Assembly: GCF_000471905.2 (NCBI RefSeq)
Contig: NW_006496807.1
Location: forward strand, 1,642,352-1,706,351
Length of the DNA: 64,000 nucleotides
Reading direction: 5' to 3'
Source of the DNA: Amborella trichopoda
Lineage: Eukaryota > Streptophyta > Magnoliopsida > Amborellales > Amborellaceae
Shown here: piece by piece, positions 10,290 through 23,879 of the stretch
How positions within the stretch are numbered: the first letter of the stretch is position 1
How the letters are laid out: the number at the start of each line of letters is the position of its first letter
Translations under genes and position numbers: made by a program
Notes under the pieces: model-generated
Databases searched by the model: none
The model's input: the letters and a program-made list of their open reading frames with translations, nothing else
What the model was told of the DNA's origin: nothing

Positions 10290-13200
10290 CTAGAAGTTGT
10301 CAACGGCTTCACGAATCTTGGTCTTCAATGCCTTTGAAGACTCCAAAGTTGTCTTCATCTACCCTTTGAGGTGGGAGATTGCCTGAACAACTTGACTCGA
10401 CATTGTGCTGGTCAAAGCCACCTTAGAATTCGATGTCTCCAGTTCTTGAAACTTGCTTTGAGCCTCCATTCTCTTCTAGGCTTGCTTGTACTTTAGTTGA
10501 TGGATATAAATATCCAACCTTGCTCATTCTTCTTGTGCAGTCCTTATCTCTGCAAAATAGGCTGCATCTTCTTTCTTGAAGCTAGTTTGATAAGAAAGAA
10601 GAGGGGCCTTCTTGTCAGCATAGCTTCTCATGAGACTCTGATGCTGAGCCAGAGTCTCCTCTTAAGAAGCCAAGCGAGTCCCATATACTACTTGCACCTT
10701 GAACTCACATTGCAAAGCCTCAATTCCCCAAAGTTCAACGTCTTTCAGGAGGCCTTCGAACCTGTCAAAGGTCTCCTTATCATAGTTGACCACCCTCAAA
10801 GCAGTTGCGCAGTCCCTGACTACATCTATCTTGACTGCAAGTTTAGAGAGGGAGCATTCCTTTATTCCATGGAGACTTGATCGTAAAAGGCTTCTCAGTA
10901 GCAAAGCCTTCCTGGTTGATGCTGAGGGAGGCAGAGAGGAAGGACTGGCTGCAGCAGGAGGAGGAACTTAAGCAATGGTAGCTGGTTCCCGAGAAACAAG
11001 ACCTAAAGGCTCACTTGAAGGAATGATAGTCTTAGATAAAGCCTCCACCTTTGGAGTCACTGAAGTTGGTACTTCTGAAATGGGAACCGCATAAGTTCCA
11101 AAGCAGCACCAGAAGAAGTATCCAGCTGAGGCTCTGCGTCTGAAGTGATGGGAGTAGAAATTTCAGGAATTGCCACTTCAACATCTGGAGCTTCACAAAT
11201 GGCTTCAGTAATATCTCCTTCCTCAGTGATACTGTAGATAAAATCTCCCGGACTCAAAGAGGAGCGAGTCAGAGACTGCACTGTTACGGGATCAGTGGGA
11301 CTATCAGCAAGAGGTGCCTCTGTGTCTATTGACGGAAGAGGGGCACTCTCTGATCCACGACCAGATGCACTTGATTGAGCCCCAGCAGCTTTTCGAATTA
11401 CTTCTTGAGTGGGAGTTATTACCTCCGACGGCGAAATTGGGCTAGGAGAAGCCTTTGTCTTCGCACACTTCTTTGGCCTAGGAGGTATATCAATCCCCTT
11501 ACTTGAAGCAGGTGGAATTGAGGGAAATGCATATGAGCTCGACAAAGCCCTCTTGCTCTGACGAGCACTCTTTTTTGAGAACTTCAAGCTCTGCAGCTGT
11601 ACTGGGTTTTGAGCCCTCTGCATCCTTCTTCTTTGCCCCTTTCTTCTTTGCTCCTTCCTCTGGGATCACTTCAAGAGCATCCTGGGCTTTCTTGCTACAA
11701 CGAGGCCAAGCAGCTGGGATAAAATGAGGCCCACTTCCTATCAAGGCATTAAGATCTTGGACAAGACGACCCTCTTGACCAGGGACTGCACGACTCTTGG
11801 CCCGCTGGAAGATAGAACAAAGGTCGTCAAATAAAGACCTGGTCTCGCCTTCGAGGGAGAGATACTCGATGCCAGCAAGTTCCATGGCCAGAAATCAGGG
11901 TATGCTAAGTTCCCTCCAGTTCAAAGGGTAGTCAAGCTCATGAACCTTGAGGAAGAATGGAGGCACCAATGCTTCCCAAGCCTGCCGTCATGTTTGACAC
12001 TATTGACAGCGTTTCATGTATGGCCCGGCCGCCAGTAAGAACAGTTAGTAACATTCCACTACTGTCAGTAGCCCTCAATATCATGGACTACATGACCATA
12101 ATGAGGGACTACAAACTTGCTCAGGCCAGTAAGACCAAGCCAAGTTTGCTAGGCTATCCTTATGTTGCTGTCTGTCCAAGATTCACGACTGCCACCCTCA
12201 TGGTCTTGCTGAGACCCCTTTTTCCCATGCTTGGTCCAAGTCGTGCGAACCTATGGGGAAAACAGCCTTCGAACTTTCTATCCCTGACCCCCCATGTATG
12301 GAAAAATGCATCCCCTCACACTTAGGAGATACATGATTTCCTTCGTTTCAGTAATATGCCCCATAAAAGATATCACTAAAGGCATCCATGTAGACACGGT
12401 TAGTGGGACTGCCTACAGAAAGGGGCTCCCACAAGAAAAGAAAGTGCCGTCGGCCAAAAATCTATGTGCCTCTCCTGGCCATCTAAAAATAGCCTTCATC
12501 TGTGCAATTTTCAGCATGTGAGGGCAGGTATACCCTGCGAGGTCTTCATTGCTCTCATACGCTCTAGGGATCAGACCCCTTCTTGGGAAAGTATGCAGAA
12601 AGCCAACTGAATATGTAGTGGACAAGGAAACTTGTCGTAAAACGGCCAGGAAGGGCTTCCCCAACAATAGGCTCGCCCGTGCTATCCCTTGAAGAAGCAT
12701 GACCACATGCAATTACCCCTAAGCCATGGTATATGCTGCAGATTACTGGCTGGGCTAGGCCATACTGACACCCTTGAGCAAGCCTGCAGACTAAGCAGAA
12801 GCAGCCAGGATGAATGGTAATACTCCTTGACCCTGACAGCACGAATTTGCATAAGAAGAGGGTTAGTTAAGCAGCCAAGTACACATGGTCTCTTTCAAAT
12901 CTTCTGGGAGGAATTACAGGTTTCTTGCCATCCTTTTTTGCTTTTACCCTTGTTCATCATCATCCCAGATGGCACTGGAGCTGGGTTCCCCTCTGTCCTG
13001 ACGGTTCCCATGGAAAAAGTCTCTCGAGGCATCAAAATGCACCACCTTGGATTTGGTCTTGGTCTTCGAGTGCAAGAGTTGGTAGATTTCAAACAACTCA
13101 CGAAGACCAAGAGGGGGCAATTCACCATTAATTGGCTGATCTCCGAAAATCACTTCGTTGCTAGGTATGAATTCTTCATACACCCCCTAACATGGGCAAT

Positions 13201-13880
13201 CCACTAATGAAGTACATGTCAAGAAGGGTGATTCCTCCTTCACCGTGGTCAAAGTGCCAGTTGTTGGTCATGTAATAAAGCCCTAATGGTGTTTGAGCAT
13301 CTATCATAATATCCTGCTGAGCACTGGCATGCTGTAGCCAAGCCTCACGCTTCTAAGACATCGGCGTGCAATTTAAGGAAATCAAATTTCTAGGTGCTAT
13401 ATCCTCGCATGTATTGGTATTCCCCTTCAAAACGGAGTCCACCAGAGGCCCAATGAAGACCTTGCTTCTCCAACATCCTCTTTCCCAGAGTGGGAAGATT
13501 CTCACTAGAATCGAAATTTCTATGGAGAGCATGATATATGAGAACATCTCCCTGAACTATGAGCTCCCCATCTGTGTATTCATACCTATATAATCGAGCA
13601 TCTTCCCCTACGTATGTAATCCTCAAAGGCCATTCCAACTTTTGGGTGGTTTCAAGAATTCCAAGGCTGGTGGATCTGGTAAAAGCAGCACCTGTATAGG
13701 TATTGGTCTCCAATTCTCCAAGGCGAGGCGATTGGTTTACATCAAGGATTTTCATTGCAAAAGAAGCATAAAGAAAATAAGGGAGCAATGGAACAAGCTG
13801 ACAGTTCATATCAATATGGGTTGTAAAAATACGGTGAGGATGCTGAAAATGCAGAATCATGATGTAAAAATATGCTGAAA
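10290..13880 (-). mobile_element. Antisense plant-mobile-domain ORF of the plus-strand Tat-type fossil
   Basis: Read on the minus strand, the segment gives in order: LYRYEYTDGELIVQGDVL (about 13,590), a stretch with GGITLLDMYFISGLPMLGGV followed by YEEFIPSNEVIFGDQPINGE (13,260-13,120), FLVHYIFSWLSAYFPK (about 12,600), MLKIAQMKAIFRWPGEAHRF (about 12,500), a Lys- and Ser/Pro-rich linker (11,700-11,100) and a coiled-coil-like tail, YDKETFDRFEGLLKDVELWG (about 10,780). The GLP...YEEFIP pattern is typical of the plant mobile domain (aminotransferase-like) carried by plant gypsy elements. The tail matches that of the antisense ORF at 25,046-25,600. It is a fossil with many breaks, not a host gene. 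Confidence 0.65.
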
Positions 13881-14519
13881 ATACAAGTGGTGCGTGAAAA
13901 TGCTACGAAATTGCTTTTTGGTGCTAAGATGTGAAGTGCCGGGTTACATTCGTGATGCCCAAGCATGCTCAAACAATATTCGAGCATAATGATGATATTC
14001 AAAATTTATTCATGAAGTTTCAAAAGGCTCACGGTGTTAGTAGATGATGAACGTGACCTAAATGTTCGTAACCCCCAAGTATGTTCAATGGTGCATGACC
14101 ATGATGATGATGCTTAAGACGCACCCATGATGCTCAAGATCGATGCAAAATGCATTAAGAAAGGTTGAAATGATGCAAAAAGATGCAATATGCACTAAGA
14201 TTGAGAAAAAGGTGCTTAAAAGGTGGTTAAGGCATCAAGGTTATACTAAAAAGGGGCATTTGAGCATAACATCAAACGCACGATGTGCAATGGATAAATA
14301 AGAAGAAATGGGAGAAGAAAAGAATCATCAAAGAGACATGGAAAGTGGAAAGAAAAAGACGGGGGATGATTACCCTGAGAGCTAGAAGAGCTAGCTATGG
14401 CTTCTTTTGAAAGTCACTTGTTCAAGGGCCTCTCTCTTACTCTATCTCTAAAGGTCAAAAGGAAGATCGTACAGAAAATGAGGTAAGAAGTGAACTCCCC
14501 AAGTCACTTTTTGGTTAAA

Positions 14520-15070
14520 ATCTCTCTCTCTCTCTTAAAATGCTAACGCCCTGGACCAACGCATAGGCGTGGGCCCCTTAATCCAATCCCATCTCTCTGT
14601 CTCTCGTTCATTGCAAGCCCCCGGACCGGCGGCTAGGCTCGGGTCCGTTAATCCATACCCATCGCTCTCTCTCTCTATCATTGCAAGCCCCTGTTCCCAT
14701 GCCTAGGCGCGGGCCCGTCAACCCAATCCAATCCCATCTCTCTCTCTTGTTCATTGCAAACTCTAGGCCCGTGCCTAAGAGTGGGCCTGTCCATTGCCAT
14801 TCCCATCTCTCTCTCTCCATCTTCACCGTATCTCTCCCCCTCTCATTTGTTAAATGTTTCGGGCCCACCCCTAGACACAAGCCCGTCCCTCATCTAACTC
14901 TCATCGTCTTTGTTTAGTGTTCCAGGCGTGCGCTTAGGTGTGGGCCCATCTCTTCTACCCCCTCACAAAATCTCATCTCTATGTTCATTTAAAGTTTTGA
15001 GCCTGCGCTTAGGCGTGCATCATCCTTTTTTTTACCGTCATCTTCTCTTGTCCTCTGTCCTATGCACCAC
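14520..15070. repeat. Degenerate tandem repeat, about 70-80 bp unit
   Basis: About seven imperfect units combine a CT-rich run (TCTCTCTCTC), TTCATTGCAAGCCCC and a GC-rich part of the type CCTAGGCGCGGGCCCGT. The first and last units are most diverged. The array lies in the untranslated spacer between the antisense ORF and the 3' LTR of the plus-strand element. Short open frames over it are repeat artefacts. From 13,881 to 14,519 and 15,071 to 15,939 no gene is seen. Confidence 0.85.
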
Positions 15071-15939
15071 ATGGACCCATGTCCAAGAGTGTATCTACTT
15101 TCACTCTTCACATTCTCTTCATGAACTCACACAAGCCCATGGTTTAACCATGAGCTTAGCACACACTTGCACACAATAACACACGATGGACAAAGGGGCT
15201 ATGCTCTTGATCTATTGATTTACCCACACACACGAGCCCCTCAATGGGTACCCTTTGGCTATGTGAAGCCCATAACCTTGAGCTTATTAACCCCTTTTTA
15301 AACCCTCTCAGATCAAGCCATGAACCTGTTAATCCAGTACAACCCTAGGTTCAGCCCAATGAGCTTTGATGGACCTTGAATATGATTCTTATCCTTTAAG
15401 GAATTTAACCCCAGCGGGGTCATACACCGGATCTCCAATGACTCACAAAAACCATGGAAGTCTCAATCATCCCGTCACAAACCTTGTTCACTTGGGTTTC
15501 CCTGCAAAACTCTATTATTCCGATGGAGCATATCATACGTATTGAATCTCTACGAGAGCTTTAGATGAACATAGTCATGAAGCTATGGGTAAAATTACAA
15601 AAAAAATAAAAAAGTCAGGGCATGGTGATAACCCGAAAGGGCACCATGAGTAAAAATGACAGACAGGCATGACGACAAAGCCATGATTAAAAGTGTTCTG
15701 AAAATAAGAAACTGAGCGTGGTGAATATGACCTCATGAGTAAAAATGGAAATAAAAGGTGGATGTGACCTCAAAGTTATAGGTAAAAGAGCCTCAATAAA
15801 AGAAGAAATTGGTGAAAATTGTTCTGCGATGCCACTTCTATTCAGTTTAAGTGAAAACCTGAAAGGGCGCTTGGATTAATAAACAGGGTGATGCGGCTTT
15901 CAACCAAAGGCGACTTCAACTATTACAACAGAAGTTTGG

Positions 15940-16740
15940 TAGTTGGAAGGTACTGGGTGAAAATCATACTAGCCCTTCTCGTAAAAACGTTTTAGCTACA
16001 CTAGGATCAAGTCCATGAAGGGCCCTCAGTTGTTGCAATAAAATATGTATTCTGATATGGGAGCAAGCCCTTAAAAAGCCACTCACTAGGGGATTGGAAA
16101 AATTGGAAGGCAATAAGTGAAAATCTGACCAGCCCTTCCCATGAAAAATTCTAGATACACTGAGATCAAGTCCATGAAGGGCCCTCAATTGTTCCAATAA
16201 AAGATGTCTGATGTGGGAGCAAGCCGTTAAAAAGGCACTCACTAGGGACTGGAAAAATTAGTAGGTACTGGGTGAAAATCAGACCAGCCCTTCCCATGAA
16301 AGAGTTCTAGCTACACTGGGATCAAGTTCATGAAGGGCTCTCAGTTGTTGCAGTAAAAGATGTATTTTGATATGGGAGGAAGCCCTTAAAAAGGCACTCA
16401 CTAGGAGACTGGAAAAATTGGAAGGTACTGGGTGAAAATCAGACAAGCCCTTCTCATGAAAAAGTTCTAACTACATTGGGATCAAGTTTATGAAGGGCCC
16501 TCAGTTATTGCAATAAAAGATGTCTTTTGATGTGGGGAGCAAACCCTTAAACGACACTCAATAGGGGACTGGAAAAATTGGAAGGTACCAGGTGAAAATT
16601 AGACTAGCCCTTTCCATGTAAAAGTTCTAGCTAAACTGAGATCAAGTCCATGAAGGGCCCTCAGTTACTGGAACCAAAAATACCATTGGATTGGGATCAA
16701 CCCCAAAAGGAACCCACCAGTTGGCTCATTAGGAAGCATT
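15940..16740. repeat. Tandem repeat, about 160 bp x 5
   Basis: Five units of roughly 155-165 bp each carry GGTGAAAATCAGACCAGCCC, a block like GATCAAGTCCATGAAGGGCC and a GGCACTCACTAGGGGACTGG block. Unit starts lie near 15,955, 16,110, 16,270, 16,430 and 16,590. It sits just before the 3' LTR of the plus-strand gypsy fossil, and 16,741-17,095 is the last non-repeated spacer, ending in a purine-rich tract (AATAAGGAGAGAG, 17,085-17,098). Confidence 0.88.
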
Positions 16741-17099
16741 GTTGAACTAGAAAGGTAAGCCCTTCTACAAGGCACCCGGTCATCATGCTCCCCCAGAAAA
16801 CAGATCCTAGTAGTGTTGGGAAGGAAGCCCTTAAGCAAGGTCCCCAGTCGCTAGAATCCACTTCAATCATTTCCCAGGGAAGAAGCTTAGCATGGTCTCC
16901 CCCTCAAGGATCATGTTGATGCCGATGATTGAGAAGAAAAAGATTGTTGGGAGGTAATAAAAGCATCTTAGTAAGGATTCGAAAGATAAACTTTGACGAG
17001 GTTTTGTTCCAAATGCTGTAGAAGAGTGGCATTCAACAGGACATGTTGTTATACGTCATTTTTGATGTACTTGTATCTTCGAGGCGAATAAGGAGAGAG

Positions 17100-18830
17100 C
17101 CAGTAGTAACCTAGTTCTGTCAGTATCCAAGATACTACCAGACCACAAGAACACTGCAACAATAAGCCTAAAACTAGGCTACCTCTAAAGAAGTGCTAGA
17201 AAAGCCTCAAATTGAATGAGGGGATATTTTGGGATACCCTAAGGACATATATAATGTTTTGTCACGTTCTGATAAGTTTGATATGATCAGGACGAAACTT
17301 GGTTTTCAAATCCAGTTTCTATTGTGCTAAAAATGGACATTCCAAATTTAGATCTGGAACCTCAAAAAACCCCAAGGAGCCAAATTTAGGCTTAATCGGA
17401 CATTCTAGGACCATTCTGAGCCTAACTTACTATAAAAGGGTGAGTTTTACACGATTGCGATGCAACCTCAGTGAACTAGTTTCCATTTATGAAAACTGTA
17501 TTTTCTCATTTCAGAATGATTTTCAAATACTCATAACTCGTTTATTTTGAGTCCAATCAAGCTCAAATTTGGACACGAGCTTGATCTTGATGACTTGATC
17601 ATTTGACATATAGCATGCGTCATGGCGTGGCCTGAAACGAGAGAATTTTTAAAGGGAAAATAATATCGAAAGTATAAAATTTAGATTTTATACAAGAAAA
17701 CATCCCATATTTTGAGAGACCATAGCTCAAGATCTTGATGTCGGATCATCACAAATATGGGTCTATTGCGACCGTATTGGAAAGAGCTACAATTTGATCA
17801 AACTTTTATGTACGATCGAAGGCCCGATGACATGAATTTTGTGGTTGAAAATGGCACAATTTTCAGGTCGCCGGAATCCCATTTTCCACCGACTTCGTTT
17901 AAACAGAAACAAAATTGGATGAAATTTATTGCAAAATGATTGTGACAATGTCCCCTTCAATTTGTGATCAAAATAAAGACTTGGAACATCCAAGAACGTG
18001 CCGGATTGGTAGTAGAAGAATTGCAAAGTTTATGAACTTGGTCGGATTTTGGGTTCTTCCTTAAAATCTATTTCAAGACGATCAAAGGTATCAAAACGTA
18101 CTAAATAGTTCAAACATTGATTCTACGACGATTGATCGCTCGAATTACCACACCATAAACGTTTGAAAAAGCTTTCGAAGTCTAGCAATGGCAAGAGGCC
18201 CCTCATGGAGGGATGGTTTTGTCATTTATCAAAAAGTACTTAAGGGTATTTTGATAAAAAAAATGGGTAATATTTTAATTCATGAAATGGGTATTTTTTG
18301 ACAATCTTGGGTATTTTTGAGTATTCCACCCTTATTTAGAGGTTGCTTTAAATAAGGAAACCCAAGTCATTTGTAATAGAACTATTGAGAGGCTTGATCA
18401 TTATGTAACACTTGAGTATTTAGAGTAAACAATTGGCTCGTTCTTTTGCTTTTCTTTCAAGTTCAAGATCAAGTGGAGAGGAGAGAGAATCATTTTTGTA
18501 GAGAGAGAAAACACCTCTAGACCACCAAACACCCTACCCCTCTTCCCTACACCACACACCATAGCCCCTTCACTGCGCCATACACCATAAACTATAGTCC
18601 CTTCCGTTCCCTACACCGTACACCATACACCAGAGTCCATTTGCCATTCCATACACCACATTGGTCGGGGCCTGGTTTTTGCTTCTATCCTCACGTGGAT
18701 AGGGCGTACGCACGTGGGGCAGAAAACCCTCTCTCAAACAATCGCAGGGGTCTGCGCTTGCTGGGCACATGTGGGTGCGTGGGCGTGACCCTCCTGAGCG
18801 TGGATAGGAACCAACAATGAGAGAGATATT
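17100..18830 (+). mobile_element. 3' LTR of the plus-strand Tat-type fossil
   Basis: It begins right after a purine-rich tract typical of the plus-strand primer. Its sequence is recognisably shared, in the reverse orientation, with 20,605-18,831: for example the block around GCAATGGCAAGAGGCCCCTC (18,188) matches the reverse of 19,560-19,600, and CAAGTCATTTGTAATAGAAC (18,363) matches the reverse of about 19,400. It is also recognisable in plus orientation at 28,620 onward. The right border is uncertain because the two LTRs meet tail to tail near 18,830. The copies are well diverged, so the insertions are old. Confidence 0.55.
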
Positions 18831-20605
18831 TACAGCGGGAGTGTGTTTGGATGCTTACCTTGCTGTTTGGGGTTTGTGGGACACACCCGGGGAGTTCGTC
18901 CTCTTAGAACAATTATGAAGTCCTTCGGTTGTCTACCAACACGGTTTGGATGGGGACCCTCTTAAGATTTTCAAAAGATCTATTCTCTCTCTCTCTTGCT
19001 TGGAGCTGCCATGGGGCTTCATTATCCCTCCCTGCGATGATTCCCTCAAAGAGGCCGGCTCGCTGGTGGAAGGGTGCAAGAGAACCCAAGAGTTAGGACT
19101 CGTGGGCTCGCTTGGGACCGCACATCTGTTGTGGACGTGGGTTATTGTGTGGGGAAGATGATGTGTAGAGGAGAAGAGAGAGAGGGCTCAGGATGTGACC
19201 CATCTTAAGAGAGAAGAGAGTGGACCCGCACACTCAGAGATATTTCCTCTCTCTGGGAACGAGAGGAACCACGCTCTCAGGGGTATTTTCTTTCTCTCTG
19301 AAAGTTTTCGCTATCCTCTCGATGAGATTTGGGGTTCAAAAGCAAAAGACGAGTGAAAACAAGAGTTATGCCTCTCTTTTAGTGATGAATAATCCGCCTC
19401 TTTACAAATGACTTGACCTTGTTTATATAGAGAACTCACTGAACATGGGTGAATGCTAAAAAACTAAACTTAATTACAATTAAAGAAATTAGAATAAAAT
19501 TTTGAAATTAGCTACAATGATCAAAACACTCTTAAATTCATTATGCTAATGAAGAAACCATCCTTGCCTACGGGGCCTTCTGCCATTGCCAGATCTTGTA
19601 AGATTTTTCGAAAACTTGTAGCGATGGTTCAATTGGTTTGCCATTATATCCTCGATGCTTATTCGATTCTGAGCATTTTGATGCCCTTAATCGTGCTGAC
19701 GCAGCCTTTTCCCGTGGGGTGGAAATCCGATCAGATTTGTGAACTTTGATTGCTAATGCCATTCGACCAGTGATACTCTGAATCTTTATCTTGTTTGTAG
19801 AGGAAAGAGGAGACTGTCACAGTTGTTTTGCCCCATGTTTGGTATGTTTTGGTCTTCATTTGCGACATTTCCTAATTTGGGAGGTCATTAGAAAAAGAGA
19901 TTCCAGCGACCGAGCAGACTTGCTTTTCCTATAACCTTGGGATTTGTGCTTATCAGACCTTGGATTTGGTACAACAGTTATACCAGTTTGTAACTCTTCG
20001 CTAGGTGGATGCATTGAACTCATTTTCGCGATGATCCGATTAGTGGATCTCGAGCTTTGTTTCATGAGGTTCGAGATGTCTTCTTCTTAAAACCATGATT
20101 TTTTTGGTTTTGTGGTCACCTTCTTTCTAGAAGAGGTTTGACTCAGGGTCACGCCACGGTGCATGCCGTAGGTCAAAATGACGGGGCTGGCACGATCTAG
20201 AATATGTCCAAATTTGAGCTCTTTCTGATTCTAGATGAAGTTGTTGTGGGTCCTTGAAGTCTCTCTCGAGATGTGATGTTGCAGTCTCCGTACTTGGGGA
20301 CTGGTTTAGTGAAGCCACATCACTATAGTATAAAACCTACCGTTTTGAGGCTGTATGGGCGTAGACCCCTTTTGGGTGGTCCAATTGAGCCCAAATTTGG
20401 TCCTCGGGGTTTTTTCGACGTTCTGAATGCAATGGCGATGGTCTGATACTATTCTGAAGCCGCTAGTATAGGGGTATAGTTGTAAGTTATTTCCTTGGTA
20501 AGATAACAATCCTCCCAATTTGTCTGATTTGAGGCTTATTTCACGATACAACGTTGGTCTGTCAGTGTCTTGAGTACCAGTAGGACCAAGCTATTACCAA
20601 CTCTC
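18831..20605 (-). mobile_element. 3' LTR of the minus-strand Tat-type fossil
   Basis: Same LTR family as 17,100-18,830 but in reverse. On the minus strand it starts after the purine tract AAATAAGGAGAGAG (20,616-20,603), contains a TATA-like box (CTATATAAAC, minus strand, about 19,431-19,421) and then a GA-rich leader. The left limit against the neighbouring LTR is a best guess. Open frames in this stretch are small and not conserved between copies. Confidence 0.5.
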
Positions 20606-21059
20606 TCCTTATTTATGTGGCAGATGTAAGTATGATAAAAGTGATGTATAACAACTTGCCTCGATGGATGTTGCGCTTTGAGAGAAGGGCAACATTCGGA
20701 ATGAAACCTTTGTTGTCGAAGTTCATCTCTTGAATCCTCACTGAGACGTGTCTATTTCCTCTCAACAGATGTTTTTCTTCTCGATCACGGCATCTGCGTA
20801 ATCCTTGAGGGGTAGACTTTGCTAAGATTTTTCTTGGAGGGTGACCAAAGTGGTCTCTAGCGGACTGGAGCCACGGTTTGGGGTTTTCTCCAAGTCCTAC
20901 TACAGTCCGTTTTCGAGGAGAGCGCACTGATAGGCTGCCTTGTGGAGGGCTTACCATTCCATACCAACGAAATCTCCTGATGGCCCAGCTAGCGGGTGCC
21001 CTTTTGTGGGCGTTGGTCTCAATCTTGCTGGTAAGAAAAAAAAATTTTTTTTGGCCCTT

Positions 21060-21430
21060 TGGCCAGATTTTTGTTGGCACTGGGGCGGGATTTTTTTGTT
21101 TGACATTGGGGCTGGATTTTTTTGTTTGGTGCTGGGGCCAGAGTTTTTGTTGGTGCTGGGCCTGAAATTTTTGTTTGGTATTGGGGCCAGATTTTTGTTG
21201 GCGTTGGGGCCAAATTTTTTTTGTTTGGCACTGGGGCTGGATTTTTTTTGTTTGTTATTAGGGCCCCATTTTTTTTTTAGCACTGGGGCCGAATTTTTGT
21301 TGGTGCTGGGGCCGGATTTTTTGTTTGGCATTGGGGCCGGATTTTTGTTGGAATTGAGGCCAGAGATTTTTTGTTTGGCACTGGGGCCGGTGTTTTTGTT
21401 GGCGCTGATCCGTATTGTTTTGTTCGGCTC
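21060..21430. repeat. Short-period minisatellite, roughly 30-45 bp unit
   Basis: About nine or ten variants of a unit like GGGGCCGGATTTTTGTTGGC followed by GCTGGGGC or TTTGGCACT are arranged head to tail. The repeat leaves all frames open on both strands, which produces spurious 80-190 residue ORFs. It lies in the post-ORF spacer of the minus-strand element. The 21,431-23,870 flank is spacer with gypsy-type motifs and no gene that I can support; a T-rich transcript-end-like stretch is near 23,030-23,090. Confidence 0.88.
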
Positions 21431-23879
21431 AAGCACCCTTGCAGGTCACTTGAATCAGGTGGAAATGACGCCACGAGGGTGGTTTCACCAAGTCCTTTTG
21501 TTGAGGAAATTTTACCCATGACTTTGAGGTCACATCCGCCTTTTGATTTCCAATTTTACTACCCTTGCGGGTTTTTCCAGGCCCAGTTTTCTTGTTTTTT
21601 GGACACGTTTACTCATGACTTCACGACCATGCCAGCCTATTATTTTTACTCATGGTGCCCTCTCGGGTTTTCACCATGTCCATTTTCTATTATTTTGGTG
21701 ATTTTATCCATATCCTTGGTGGCTATGTTAGCTTGAAGCTCTTTTTCTTTTTATCAAGATGATTTCCATCGTGCCCGACTTCTTCTTTGGAGGAGGCTTA
21801 CTGGAGCAGCGACCTTCTTGACTGAGGTGTTGGAGCAGGTGAGTGCGATTTAGTCACGCTCCCATTGTAGGCACGCGGGGCACTTGTCTTCGTCGGTCGT
21901 TGATTGCTGAAGACGACCTTTGGAGGCGACGAAGTGAATCCATGTGGAGGTCCCTTGACTCTTGGAATGAGGGCCGTTCTGATGACTGGCCTGCGTACAT
22001 GGGGAATGTCGCCCAAAAAGTGTGATGGCTCAGGGATTAATGCATGAAGACGACGACCGGATGACGAAGCGTTTGGAGACTGACACGTGGTCAAAGAAAG
22101 TGACGCCTGCAAGGCGAAGCGGTGGGAGATCCGCCTTGTGATATGTTGATAATTATGCATGGGAGGTGAAGCGGCTGAAGATTTAACCGGTAATGCTTTG
22201 AAAATGACGTCTGGAAGGCGAGGCATCAAGACTTGAATGGCAGTAAAACGAGGCACCATTGTAATGACACGTGTCCATGTGGTTGGACGAGGTGTTGCTC
22301 AAGAAGCGAAGCGCTTTGATGGCGGTCCTATGAGAAGGTGAGGCGGAGCGAGTGGGAAAGCAGTTCCTCTTGTTGTTTGGAGAAACTTCCCTTTCCTGTG
22401 TTCTTGTATAGAATGAAGAGACCCCTCTTTTTCTAAAGCGTCCTCTCGAGAGGCCATGTCCTTTGCTGAGGCTAGCTCTCGGGTGCGTCCAAGTGTTGCG
22501 CTTCTAGGTGACGGTGTTCAATCATGCGAAAGTGCTGGTGGACCCATGCTAGGTGGGGGGTTCGTGCCGTTAGGTCCCTTTTGAGCTCTGGTGCTTCAAA
22601 GAGCAAGGTCCAAGGATGTACATAAGGTGTTGAGGGTCAGCCATCCTAAATCCCGTCAGGCTCATCCAGATAGGATGGCCTATTGTGATGGTCTTCGTTG
22701 ATCTGCCTTCTTATTCATGATGGTCGAACAATCGGGTGATTTGATCGACTTGTTGGTTTAGCGCTTGGGTGGGCTACTAGTATGTGGAGCAAGGGCCTTT
22801 TTGCTCAGGCTTTCATTTGTTGCTGCTCCTGTAACTAGCATCCGGTTCTTTGCCTTCCTCACAGAAGGTGGGAAAGAGCGAGGGTTATGCCCATTCTCTC
22901 AAGTTCTCTTTTGAAAAGAATGACCCCTCGTCTTAGAAGACATTACTACTCCGAGAAGCTGGCGGTGCCTTGGAAGGCAAGAGACACGTTTCAGAACGGA
23001 TGTACTTCCTTATAGCTACTGATTATTGTAACCATGATTCTGTAATCCTTTTGTTCATGAAATAAATTTCCATTTGGCTTAAACGCTTTTTGTTTCCCTG
23101 TACCTTTTGCTTTTCTTTTCTCGCAAATGGTTTGTTTTATCTTCTCTTTCCTTGGCTTAGTTCTTATCCCTGCTATTGGCGAGGATAAGAAATGGTCTGT
23201 AGGATGCTCATCTTGCATGTGGGGCAGTCACCATTTGCCTTGATCTGAATTGTTGGAACACCCCTGTGGGTTTTCATCCTAATCCTTGGGGTATATATCA
23301 TTTTTTATTTTCGCAAGGACCCTGATTTTATTTTATTTTTTTATTATTTTTGTTTTTTTTGTTGTTAGCACTTGACCGTAGAGGGTGCTGAGTGATTGGA
23401 TGGCGCAAGGAACGTGGTTCCCTTATCCACCCAGTGTAGTGGTGCGTGAGTGCACATCGAACTCTTGAGTGACCTTGAAGCACGTGTGGGCTGAGGGGAA
23501 GTATTGTGTACCTGAGCAGCGTTTTCCGGTAGTGGACGCGTCGTTCTTGGTGAACAGGGCTGCGCATGAGGGGAAGTAAATTCTACATGAGCAGGCTACG
23601 TCGGGATTGCAAAACGTCTTGATTATGTGTCCTTCATGCCTTCTCGGGACAGAACGTGACCTTTCACATGTGTGGCGTGTCGCTTCTTGTTCCATTCGTA
23701 CTTCTGTACCTTTGAGTCACAAGACGTTTCGCTTGTGTGGAGCTTTAGTTTGCATGTTGGTTGTGCTTCTGTGACGCCGTTTTTACGCGACGTGTCGTCC
23801 CGCATGCCGTTGACACTCCCTCATGATTGGGCCATGCATCATGCTGCCGATTTTAAGGGATACGCCATCCTTACTTTTT

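Noticed and set aside
15940-16740. A possible CRISPR-like array because of regular spacing
   Set aside because: The unit is repeated along its whole 160 bp with no unique spacers, and the window is plant nuclear DNA; it is an ordinary tandem repeat in a retroelement spacer.
20940-21521. Overlapping open frames of 80-193 residues on both strands with repeated GPNTNKN- or GAGFLL-like motifs
   Set aside because: They arise from the 30-45 bp minisatellite at 21,060-21,430; frames are open on both strands at once and no domain is recognised.
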